Assembly (NCBI GenBank): GCA_014651175.1
Contig: BMWJ01000015.1
Location: 62,001 to 126,000, forward strand
Direction: 5' to 3'
Source of the DNA: Streptomyces clavifer
GTDB lineage: Bacteria > Actinomycetota > Actinomycetes > Streptomycetales > Streptomycetaceae
DNA length: 64,000 nt
The first letter of the stretch is position 1. Each line of letters starts with the position of its first letter. Positions 44,866 to 52,424 of this stretch are shown here, one piece after another. The notes under the pieces were generated by a model, which was given only the letters and a program-made list of their open reading frames with translations, did not search any database and had not been told where the DNA came from. The translations under genes were made by a program, and so were the position numbers.

Positions 44866-45675
44866 TCAGGCGGGGGCGGCGGCCGCGGGGGCCTCCACGA
44901 CACGGGGCGCGAGCTCCGCGTGCTCCAGGACGTCCCTGAGGTGCTTCTCGGCGACCGGGAGGACCTCGGCGATCGTGAGGTCGCGGCCCAGCTCGTACGC
45001 GAGCGAGGTGACGCCCGCGTCGCGGATGCCGCACGGCACGATCCTGTCGAACCAGGTGTTGTCCGGGTTCACGTTGAGCGCGAAGCCGTGCATGGTCACG
45101 CCCTTGGCGACCCGGATGCCGATCGCGGCCAGCTTGCGGTCCTCGCGGCGCTGGCCGGCGTTGGACGGGGCGTACTCGGGGCCGTTCAGCCGGGCGTCGA
45201 ACTCCTCGTCGTGCAGACGGGGGTCGAAGTCCAGCGACAGCCCGCCGAGCGAGGGGCGCTCCTCCACCGGGTCGCCGAGGACCCAGACACCGCTGCGGCC
45301 CTCGACCCGGGAGGTCTCCACGCCGAACTCGGCGGCCGTGCGGATCAGCGCGTCCTCCAGGCGGCGCACATGGGCGACGACGTCGACCGGACGCGGCAGC
45401 TTCTGGATGGGGTAGCCGACGAGCTGGCCCGGCCCGTGCCAGGTGATCTTCCCGCCGCGGTCGACGTCGACGACCGGAGTGCCGTCCAGCGGGCGCTCGC
45501 TGTCGGTCGTGCGGCGCCCCGCCGTGTAGACGGGCGGGTGCTCGAGGAGCAGGCAGGTGTCGGGGACAGTGTCCTCGAACCGGGCGGCGTGCACCTCGCG
45601 CTGCTTCTGCCAGGCCTCCCGGTACTCGACCGCGTCCTCGCCGAACCCCAGACGGACGAACCGCAGCTCACTCAC
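44866..45675 (-). CDS. lipB: Lipoyl(octanoyl) transferase
   Basis: The 269-residue enzyme moves octanoyl groups from acyl carrier protein to lipoyl domains, the step before LipA. Family motifs are [11 protein letters not shown] near 53-63, [17 protein letters not shown] near 74-90 and the catalytic pair Lys in [12 protein letters not shown] and Cys in [14 protein letters not shown]. It has a longer Ala-rich C-terminal tail than the Escherichia coli enzyme, usual in actinobacteria. Start is GTG at 45675. It precedes lipA on the same strand, and the E2 subunit that needs both enzymes is encoded about 11 kb away. Confidence 0.95.
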   Translation of the reverse strand: MSELRFVRLGFGEDAVEYREAWQKQREVHAARFEDTVPDTCLLLEHPPVYTAGRRTTDSERPLDGTPVVDVDRGGKITWHGPGQLVGYPIQKLPRPVDVVAHVRRLEDALIRTAAEFGVETSRVEGRSGVWVLGDPVEERPSLGGLSLDFDPRLHDEEFDARLNGPEYAPSNAGQRREDRKLAAIGIRVAKGVTMHGFALNVNPDNTWFDRIVPCGIRDAGVTSLAYELGRDLTIAEVLPVAEKHLRDVLEHAELAPRVVEAPAAAAPA

Positions 45676-45954
45676 TTCGGGTGCCTCCCTACTCGCGGCG
45701 GCGGGAGGCCGGGGGGTGTCCCCGGAGCCACGTCACCATGCACTGATGTGCGCCCCCGGCCACTCTACGACCGCACCGTGAGCGGGTGTCCGGCAGGTCG
45801 AGGCCGGTCGCCCCCTGTCAGCGATGTCCGCAATTCTCACACGATCGGATGAATGTGAAGCGAAGGTCCTCGATGCGGCGGCAGGGGCCGCTAAATTCGC
45901 GCCGTTCCATAAGGGTTGCCCGCCGGGCGCCGAAGGCAGGAGACCGTAGAGCTG

Positions 45955-47643
45955 ATGTCGGAACGACCTCCGCAGCGCACCCCCAACCGGCGGCTCGCTG
46001 CGCTCATCGCGGAAGCCGGATTCTCCCACGCGGGCCTGGCCCGCCGGGTGGATCAGCTGGGCCTCGAACACGGCCTCGACCTGCGCTACGACAAGACCTC
46101 GGTGACCCGCTGGCTGCGTGGTCAGCAGCCCCGGGGCACCACCCCCGCGCTGATCGCCGAGGTCTTCACCCGGCGGCTGGGGCGGCGGCTCTCGGCGCAG
46201 GACCTGGGCCTGGACGCGTGTGCGCCCGTCTACGCCGGCCTGGAGTTCGCGGCGACGCCCGCCGAGGCCGTCGACATCGTCAGCGGACTGTGGCGGAAGG
46301 ACTCCGGCAGCCACGCGGAGCTGCGCAAGATCGCGTTCACGCCGGCCGGCCTGGTCGTGCCCAGCCGGGACTGGCTGATCGGACGGGCCGACGAATGGGT
46401 CGGCCGCGGCGAGCCGGCGCAGGTGAGCGGGGCGGGAGGCCTGCCCGCCCCGCGGGTCCCGGCCGAGGCGGCCGGGCTGCGCACGGCGAGCGCGCTCCAC
46501 GCCACCAACGGGCTCCACCCCGGCAACGGATCCGGCACACCCCACGGAGCGGGTGCCCACGGCCCCGCGGCCCATGGAGCGGGCTCCCACGGGCCGGCGG
46601 CCCACGGAGCGGGTGCGCACGGGGCGGGCGGCCACGGCGGCCGGGCCGGTACCCGCGGCCCCGGGTCCTCCCGCCCGCCGGGCCCGGCGGTCCCGCCGCC
46701 GGCCGTACCGCGCCAGCGGCAGACGGACCGGGGCCCCGGCCAGCGGGTCGGCAGCGGCGACGTCGCCGCCCTGCGTTCGGTCGGCGAGCTCTTCCGCACG
46801 CTGGACAACGCGTACGGCGGCGGTCACGCCAGGCAGGCCCTCGTCCGGTACCTGGAGCACGAGGCCGAACCCATGCTCCGCGGGAGCTACGGCGAGACGA
46901 TCGGCAGGCGGCTGTTCTCGGCCGCCGCCGATCTGACCCGGCTGGCGGGGTGGACCTCGTACGACATCGCGGCGCACGGCCTGGCCCAGCGCTACTTCGT
47001 CCAGGCGCTGCGGCTCGCGCAGGCCGCCGGCGACCGGGCGTACGGCTCGTACGTCCTGATCACGATGAGCCGGCAGGCGGTCTACCTCGGGCACGGCAGG
47101 GAAGCCGTCCAGCTCGCGCGCGTCTCCCAGCAGGGCATCGGTTCGTCCGCACCGCCCGTCGTCATGGCGCTGCTGCACGCCGTCGAGGCGCGCGGACACG
47201 GCGTGCTCGGTGAGACCAGGGCGTGCGTCGCCGCGCTCGTACGGGCGGAGCGCTCCCTGCAGGCCGTCCGGCCAGGCGACGAGGTGCCGCACTGGGCCCG
47301 CTACTTCGACGAGGCGCAGCTGGCCGACGAATTCGGCCACTGCCACCGCGATCTGCAGCAGTACCGGATCGCCGCGCAGCACGCCGAGCGGTCCCTCCAG
47401 CTGCGTGCTCCGGCGTACGCCCGGAGCCGGCTGTTCTGCAGGGTGGTGCTGGCCTCCGCGCGGCTCGGGCTCGGCGAGCTCGACCAGGCCTGCCTGCTGG
47501 GCGCCGAGGCGGCCCAGCAGGCCTCGGAGATGCGGTCGGTGCGCGCCACGGAGTACGTGCGGGACTTCGAGCGCCGTCTGGAGCCCTACCGGGACGCGGT
47601 CGCCGTACGGGGGTACCGCGACCGGGTCGCCGCGCTGGGCTGA
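45955..47643 (+). CDS. TPR-type regulatory protein with N-terminal helix-turn-helix
   Basis: The 562-residue protein has an N-terminal DNA-binding-like domain (about 8-95: RRLAALIAEAGFSHAGLARRV and VTRWLRGQQPRG) and a C-terminal helical repeat region (about 290-560) with TPR-like pairs. Between them lies a low-complexity His/Gly/Ala/Pro linker of about 100 residues. The layout matches streptomycete negative regulators of development of the NsdA type, but I cannot say it is NsdA itself. The ATG at 45955 is preceded by a GGAGACC site. It is divergent from lipB and converges on the FAD oxidoreductase with a 7-base gap. Confidence 0.8.
   Translation: MSERPPQRTPNRRLAALIAEAGFSHAGLARRVDQLGLEHGLDLRYDKTSVTRWLRGQQPRGTTPALIAEVFTRRLGRRLSAQDLGLDACAPVYAGLEFAATPAEAVDIVSGLWRKDSGSHAELRKIAFTPAGLVVPSRDWLIGRADEWVGRGEPAQVSGAGGLPAPRVPAEAAGLRTASALHATNGLHPGNGSGTPHGAGAHGPAAHGAGSHGPAAHGAGAHGAGGHGGRAGTRGPGSSRPPGPAVPPPAVPRQRQTDRGPGQRVGSGDVAALRSVGELFRTLDNAYGGGHARQALVRYLEHEAEPMLRGSYGETIGRRLFSAAADLTRLAGWTSYDIAAHGLAQRYFVQALRLAQAAGDRAYGSYVLITMSRQAVYLGHGREAVQLARVSQQGIGSSAPPVVMALLHAVEARGHGVLGETRACVAALVRAERSLQAVRPGDEVPHWARYFDEAQLADEFGHCHRDLQQYRIAAQHAERSLQLRAPAYARSRLFCRVVLASARLGLGELDQACLLGAEAAQQASEMRSVRATEYVRDFERRLEPYRDAVAVRGYRDRVAALG
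46543..46641 (+). repeat. His-Gly-rich in-frame repeat
   Basis: Units of about 15-21 bases encode HGAGAHGPAAHGAGSHGPAA and variants, residues about 197-229 of the TPR regulator. Repeat units differ by few bases, so copy number is likely to vary between strains. A metal-binding role for the His cluster is possible. Confidence 0.8.
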
Positions 47644-47650
47644 CCGGCCG

Positions 47651-48964
47651 CTACGCGGCGGCGGGCAGCGTCGCCCCGCCCCCGGGCTCCCTGCGCACCC
47701 CCAGGTCCGCGAGGATCGCCGAGGCGGCGCGCCGCCCGGAGTGCAGGGCGCCCTGGACCGTGCTCGTGTCGCGGTGGTCGCCGCACACGTACAGGCCGGC
47801 GAGCACCCGGACGGGCCGGCGCAGATCGTGCGGGGGCGGCATCGCGGGCACGGCCTCCGGGTCGTGATGGGCCGCCAGCAGTTCCCAGTCGTGCGTGGGT
47901 GTGCCGTACAGCGTGGCGAGATGGGCGCGGACCGTGCGGTCGAGGTCGGGCGGCGGGGGGCCGAGCACCGTGGAGGTGACCAGGGTCCGGCCGTGGGGTG
48001 CCCGCGAGGGGTCGACCTCGCTCATCACGGCGGTGTGCGCGACCGGTCCGGACCGGTCCGCGTCCAGCAGCAGACTCGCACCGGTCGACGGGGGCGCCGG
48101 GGCCGTGTGGTGCAACACCGTCACCGGATGGAACACCGGCGTTCGCAGTCCGGGCAGCAGCTCCGCGGCGGCCCCCGCGCCGGTGGCCAGCAGCAGGGAG
48201 CGGCAGCCCAGCTCGCCGTGCTCCTTGGTGCGTACGGAGGTGATGTCGGCGGCCGTGACGTGCACCCCGGTCCGTACGGTGCCGGGCGGCAGCGCGGCGG
48301 CCAGCAGCTCGGGCAGGGTCGCCGCACCCCCCGACGGGACGCAGAGCCTGCCGCGCGCGTAACTGCGCAGGGTGAGATCGGCGCAGCGGCTCGACGTGCT
48401 GAGCTCCGGGTCGCCCAGCAGGGCGGACAGCAGGGGCCGCAGGAAGGTGTTGACCGTTCGTGGCGGGAGTCCGCGCGCCGACAGGGCCGAGAGCGCCGGC
48501 CGGTCGGGCCGGGCGGTGATCCGGGCCACCGGAGTCGTGGCGAGGCGGGACAGCCAGGCGCCCAGCCTGGCCTGCTCGATCGCCCCGCCCAGGGGCGCTC
48601 GGGGGGCGCGCGGCCGGGAGCGCACAGCCCTGAGCGCTCCCCTCGCACTCCGTATGTCTCCGGCGCGGAACTGGCGGCCCCCGCTGTTGACGAGCACGCC
48701 GGGTGCGAAGTCCCGGAGCACCAGCCCTTCGAGACCCGGCGTCGTGCGCAGCTCCGGGTAGGCGGAGCTGAGCAGGGGGCCGAGACGGTCGAGCCGGAAC
48801 CCGTCCATCTCCTGGGTGGCCATCCGGCCGCCGACGTGCGGGGCGGCCTCCAGGACGGTGACGCTCACTCCTGCGCTGATCAGCTGGTGGGCCGCTGAAA
48901 GACCGGCTGTCCCGGCCCCGATGATGACCACATCCGCGTGCTGTGCCGTGTCTGCCGTGAGCAC
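47651..48964 (-). CDS. FAD-dependent oxidoreductase (amine oxidase/phytoene desaturase-like)
   Basis: The 437-residue protein begins with an FAD-binding motif ADVVIIGAGTAGLSAAHQL, followed by Glu at the ribose site and GGRM near residue 45-50, typical of the flavin amine oxidase and protoporphyrinogen oxidase clan. A C-terminal YVCGDHRDTSTVQGALHSGRRAA is the conserved FAD end motif. The substrate is not evident. The GTG at 48964 lies behind a GGAGGGG site and is preferred over upstream starts that give Arg/Pro-rich extensions. A perfect palindrome lies 117 bases upstream. Confidence 0.87.
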   Translation of the reverse strand: MLTADTAQHADVVIIGAGTAGLSAAHQLISAGVSVTVLEAAPHVGGRMATQEMDGFRLDRLGPLLSSAYPELRTTPGLEGLVLRDFAPGVLVNSGGRQFRAGDIRSARGALRAVRSRPRAPRAPLGGAIEQARLGAWLSRLATTPVARITARPDRPALSALSARGLPPRTVNTFLRPLLSALLGDPELSTSSRCADLTLRSYARGRLCVPSGGAATLPELLAAALPPGTVRTGVHVTAADITSVRTKEHGELGCRSLLLATGAGAAAELLPGLRTPVFHPVTVLHHTAPAPPSTGASLLLDADRSGPVAHTAVMSEVDPSRAPHGRTLVTSTVLGPPPPDLDRTVRAHLATLYGTPTHDWELLAAHHDPEAVPAMPPPHDLRRPVRVLAGLYVCGDHRDTSTVQGALHSGRRAASAILADLGVRREPGGGATLPAAA

Positions 48965-49080
48965 GTGCCCCTCCCCGCGTCGGCTCGACTGGTGGGGGGC
49001 TCTTGCCCCCAACCGGCCCCCGGAATGCCCGAGTTCGGGTCGAGGGTAGGTGGATGGCCGATGCAGGTACAGTCGCACGC

Positions 49081-49104
49081 ACCCCGTGCACCGGTGCACG
49101 GGGT
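49081..49104. promoter_or_regulatory. Perfect 24-bp palindrome between two minus-strand genes
   Basis: The half-site ACCCCGTGCACC is followed at once by its exact complement with no spacer. It lies 117 bases upstream of the FAD oxidoreductase start and 117 bases past the stop of the next gene upstream, so it could be an operator for the former or a spacerless terminator stem of the latter. Confidence 0.6.
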
Positions 49105-49220
49105 CGCACGGCGGCCCGGCGGGACGCCCGCGGGCCGTGGGCACGACGGCGGCGACGGGCCCGCCGGCCTGCACCGCGGTGCGGTTCCGCCGTCCCCGGG
49201 GTGCGGACGGGAGGCCGGGC

Positions 49221-50120
49221 TCAGCGCAGCGCGGCGCGGATCGCGTCGTCGATTCCGGGGAAGGCGAACGAGAATCCCGAGTCGAGAAGTTGGCCGGGGA
49301 GCACCCGCTGGCTGCCCAGGACGTCCTCCGCGAAGTCCCCGAGCGCGATCCGCAGCGCGGGCGCCGGTGCGGTGAAGAGGGTCGGGCGGCGCAGCACCCG
49401 CCCCATCGCGGCCGTCACCTGGCCGTTGGTGACGGGGGAGGGGCCGGTCAGATTCACCGGACCGGACACGGACTCCGTGTCCAGGAGGTGCCGCAGGGCC
49501 GCGACGTGGTCGTGCAGGGCGATGAAGCTCCAGTACTGCCGGCCGTTCCCGAGCCGCCCGCCGAGCCCCGCCTTGAACAGCGGGAACAGCCGTCCCCAGG
49601 CCCCGCCCTGCCGGGAGACGACCAGGCCGGTCCTGGCGTGCACCGTGCGGATGCCCGCCTCCTCGGCGGGGGCCGCGGCCTCCTCCCACTCCACGCACAC
49701 GGACGGCAGGAACCCCTCGCCGGGCGGCGCGCTCTCGTCGACCGCGCGGTCCCCGGTGTCGCCGTAGTAGCCGATGGCGGAACCGGACAGCAGTACCTTC
49801 GGCGGGGTGTCCAGGGAGGCCACCGCCTCGGCGATCGCCGAGGTGCCCAGCACCCGGCTGTCGCGGATCTCGCGCTTGTACGCCTCGGTCCACCGGTGGT
49901 CCCCCACCCCGGCGCCGGCGAGGTGGACGACGGCGTCGCAGCCGACGAGGCCCGCCACGTCGACGTACTGGCGCTTCGGATCCCACTCGACCTCGTCGCC
50001 CGTGGCCGCGGGGCGGCGCACCAGGCGCACCACCTCGTGCCCGTCGGCGCGCAGCGAGCGCACGAGCGCCGCTCCGATGAGTCCGGTCGATCCGGTGACA
50101 GCGATACGGGAGTGCGGCAT
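49221..50120 (-). CDS. TIGR01777-family NAD-dependent epimerase
   Basis: The 299-residue protein has a short-chain dehydrogenase Rossmann start RIAVTGSTGLIGAALV and the TIGR01777 marks: WDPKRQYVD near 49-57, HLAGAGVGDHRW near 68-79 and SGSAIGYYGDTGD near 115-127 with the active-site Tyr, plus a C-terminal DUF1731-like segment. The family (YfcH-like, chloroplast and cyanobacterial SulA-like) lacks a firmly known substrate. The ATG at 50120 places the Rossmann motif near residue 5; an ATG six codons earlier is possible. It is divergent from the GNAT gene. Confidence 0.9.
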   Translation of the reverse strand: MPHSRIAVTGSTGLIGAALVRSLRADGHEVVRLVRRPAATGDEVEWDPKRQYVDVAGLVGCDAVVHLAGAGVGDHRWTEAYKREIRDSRVLGTSAIAEAVASLDTPPKVLLSGSAIGYYGDTGDRAVDESAPPGEGFLPSVCVEWEEAAAPAEEAGIRTVHARTGLVVSRQGGAWGRLFPLFKAGLGGRLGNGRQYWSFIALHDHVAALRHLLDTESVSGPVNLTGPSPVTNGQVTAAMGRVLRRPTLFTAPAPALRIALGDFAEDVLGSQRVLPGQLLDSGFSFAFPGIDDAIRAALR

Positions 50121-50181
50121 GGCCTCATCCTGCCCCATGGGCCCCGCGGCACGCGGAACACGACGTGGCACAGTGGCACGC

Positions 50182-50712
50182 ATGTCCGAGCCGCCGCCCT
50201 CCCTCTCGCTCCTGCCCGTCCGCCCCGCCGTGCAGGCGGACCAGAGCGCGCTCGGGGAGCTCGACCGCGCCACCTGGTCGACGCTGCACTCCGTGCAGCC
50301 CCGGCCGGTGCCCCCGTACGGGCCCTTCTTCGACGACCACCACCGGCCCGAGGACTACCTGGTGGCAGGGGCGGCCACGGGGTCGGGGGAGGAGCGCGTC
50401 GCCGGATACCTCCGGCTGGTCAGGCCGACCCCGCTCGCCTGCAACGCGCACGTACGCCAGATACAGGGCCTCGCCGTCGCCGAGTGGGCTCGGGGCCGGG
50501 GTGTCGCGCGGACACTGCTGCGCGCCTCGTTCGCCGAGGCGCGGAGGCAGGGGGCCGGGCGGCTCACCCTGCGGGTCCTCGGACACAACGCCCCCGCGCG
50601 GGCGCTCTACGCGGCGGAGGGCTTCGCGGTGGAAGGGGTGCTGCCCGGTGAGTTCTTCCTGCACGGACGGTACGTCGACGACGTCCTGATGGGCCGTTCG
50701 CTGGCGCCCTGA
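50182..50712 (+). CDS. GNAT-family N-acetyltransferase
   Basis: The 176-residue product shows the GNAT acetyl-CoA site: LAVAEWARGRGVARTLL near residues 97-113 (the RGxG/A motif) followed by LRVLGHNAPARALYAAEGF, the conserved motif B. It acetylates an amine of an unknown small molecule or protein. An ATG at 50182 starts it; the 61-base gap to the divergent epimerase gene must hold both promoters. It converges on the DUF4240 gene. Confidence 0.9.
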   Translation: MSEPPPSLSLLPVRPAVQADQSALGELDRATWSTLHSVQPRPVPPYGPFFDDHHRPEDYLVAGAATGSGEERVAGYLRLVRPTPLACNAHVRQIQGLAVAEWARGRGVARTLLRASFAEARRQGAGRLTLRVLGHNAPARALYAAEGFAVEGVLPGEFFLHGRYVDDVLMGRSLAP

Positions 50713-50796
50713 GGCCCCGGGGCCCGGAAGGCCGCGCCGCCCGGGCCGCGCGGCACAGAACCGGTCGCTCCCGGCCGGTAGCTCCCGGCCGGTCGC

Positions 50797-51318
50797 TCAG
50801 GCCGGTCCGAAGCGGTCCCAGAGCGCGGGGAACCGTTCCGCCAGCACCGTGTCGTCCTCGAGCCCGAAGGGCGTGCCCTCCGGGCTCCCGGCCTGGGGCG
50901 CCAGACCGAGGTCGGGAGCCACCACGCCGGTGAGCTGCTCGTACGCCTCGTCGGCGGCGTACCCGAGCTCCTCGCCGTCGCCGTCGAGCTCCTCGTCGAA
51001 GTCCGCCAGCAGCTCGGCGAGGCTGTCCGGATCGTGCATCGCGCCCTCGAAGACCTCCCGGCCCTGCCCGATCAGCCAGCACCGGAAGTAGTCGAACGCG
51101 TCGTCGTCCGCCCCGCCCAGCAGCACCGCCGCGGCCCCCCACAGGTCCCAGCGGTAGGCGCGGTTGTAGCGGGCCTCGAAGTGTCTGGCGAAATCCAGCA
51201 CGGAGTCCGGATCGAGGCGCACCAGCCGTTCGACGAGCAGGTCGGCATGGTCCTCGGGGTCGCCTTCGGCGGCCTCGCGTGTGTCGTCGATGATCTCCCA
51301 GAACTCCGTCTCGTCCAT
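50797..51318 (-). CDS. DUF4240 protein
   Basis: The 173-residue acidic protein starts MDETEFWEIIDDTREAAEGDPEDHADLL, the usual opening of DUF4240 proteins. It continues with WDLWGAAAVLLGGADDDAFDYFRCWLIGQGREVFEGAM, the conserved helix-turn core, then an Asp/Glu-rich loop. DUF4240 proteins are small cytoplasmic actinobacterial proteins of unknown function, some linked to WYL-type or toxin-immunity neighbourhoods. Start at ATG 51318 is fixed by the conserved opening. The gap to the GNAT gene (50713-50796) has direct CTCCCGGCCGGT repeats. Confidence 0.85.
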   Translation of the reverse strand: MDETEFWEIIDDTREAAEGDPEDHADLLVERLVRLDPDSVLDFARHFEARYNRAYRWDLWGAAAVLLGGADDDAFDYFRCWLIGQGREVFEGAMHDPDSLAELLADFDEELDGDGEELGYAADEAYEQLTGVVAPDLGLAPQAGSPEGTPFGLEDDTVLAERFPALWDRFGPA

Positions 51319-51379
51319 CACGGGTCCAGCATCTGCCTTGGCGGCGGGCGACGCACGCGGAGACACCGAAATGAAGCCT

Positions 51380-52348
51380 TCAGCGATAGAGGTCGCGCAG
51401 GCGTTCGGCGGCATCGGCGAAGCGTTCGCGCAGGGGGGCGGGTGCGAGGACCTCCAACTCGGGTCCGAGGCCGAGCAGCTGACCGTAGGCGACATCCTCG
51501 GACTCGACGGCCAGGGTGACCGTGAGCCGGCCGTCCCCGTCGGGTCCGGCGGCCGCGGCCAGCGCTTCCTCGGCGGCGGCCCTGTCCACGGCGTACGGAA
51601 GCCGCCGCGCACCCGTCTCGGACAGCCGTACGGTCACCTCGGTACGCAGGATCGAGCGGGCGAACTGGGCCGCCCGCTCCTCCCAGAAGCGGGGGAGGTC
51701 GAAGTCCTCGTCCCGCACGAAGCGCGTCTTCGACACGGCGACCGCGGTGAACCGGTCCACGCGGTACACCCGGAAGTCCTCCCCGGCCCGGGCGCACAGG
51801 TACCAGACACCGGCCTTCAGCACGAGCCCGTACGGGAACAGCTCCCGCTCCACCTCGTGCCCGGTGCCGCGGCGGTAGCGGACCCGGGCCGGCCGGTCGT
51901 CCCAGACGGCCTCCGCGACGGCGGGCAGCATGTCGGGGGCGGTGGGCTCGTGGAACCAGCCGGGGGCGTCGAGGTGGAAGCGCCCGGCCGCGCTCCGCGA
52001 GGCGTCCCGGAGCGAGGGGAGCAGTGCGGCCGAGACCTTCAGCCGCGCCGCGGACGCGGCTTCGTCCAGCCCCATCTCGCGCAGCGCGGAGGGCAGCCCG
52101 GACAGGAAGAGGGCCTCGGCCTCGTGGCGGGCCAGCCCGGTCAGCCGGGTCCGGTAGCCACCGACGAGCCGGTAACCACCGGCCCGGCCCCGGTCCGCGT
52201 ACACGGGCACGCCCGCCTCGGAGAGCGCCTGGGCGTCCCGGGTCACGGTGCGCTCCGACACCTCCAGCTCCGTCGCCAGCTCGGCGGCGGTCATGACGGG
52301 GCGGGACTGCAGGAGCAGCACCATCTTGATGAGCCGGGCAGCACGCAT
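51380..52348 (-). CDS. HTH and WYL-domain transcriptional regulator
   Basis: The 322-residue protein has an N-terminal winged helix (LIKMVLLLQSRPVMTAAELA, then VSERTVTRDAQAL, residues about 5-55) and a WYL domain at about 135-215 (FPYGLVLKAGVWYLCARAGEDFRVYRVDR, carrying the Trp-Tyr-Leu core). A WCX-like C-terminal extension follows. WYL regulators bind nucleic-acid or nucleotide ligands and act as repressors or activators in stress and phage-defence settings. It lies 61 bases upstream of the DUF4240 gene on the same strand, so the two are probably co-transcribed. Confidence 0.9.
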   Translation of the reverse strand: MRAARLIKMVLLLQSRPVMTAAELATELEVSERTVTRDAQALSEAGVPVYADRGRAGGYRLVGGYRTRLTGLARHEAEALFLSGLPSALREMGLDEAASAARLKVSAALLPSLRDASRSAAGRFHLDAPGWFHEPTAPDMLPAVAEAVWDDRPARVRYRRGTGHEVERELFPYGLVLKAGVWYLCARAGEDFRVYRVDRFTAVAVSKTRFVRDEDFDLPRFWEERAAQFARSILRTEVTVRLSETGARRLPYAVDRAAAEEALAAAAGPDGDGRLTVTLAVESEDVAYGQLLGLGPELEVLAPAPLRERFADAAERLRDLYR

Positions 52349-52377
52349 GGAGTCATTGTGGGGGTGCCGGGGACGAC

Positions 52378-52417
52378 GGCGGGGCAGGTGCCGGACCTGC
52401 CCGGCACCTGCCCCGCC
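52378..52417 (-). terminator. aceE terminator
   Basis: A perfect 17-bp stem (GGCGGGGCAGGTGCCGG and its complement) with a 6-base loop lies 8 bases past the aceE stop on the minus strand. Confidence 0.85.
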
Positions 52418-52424
52418 CTCCTGC

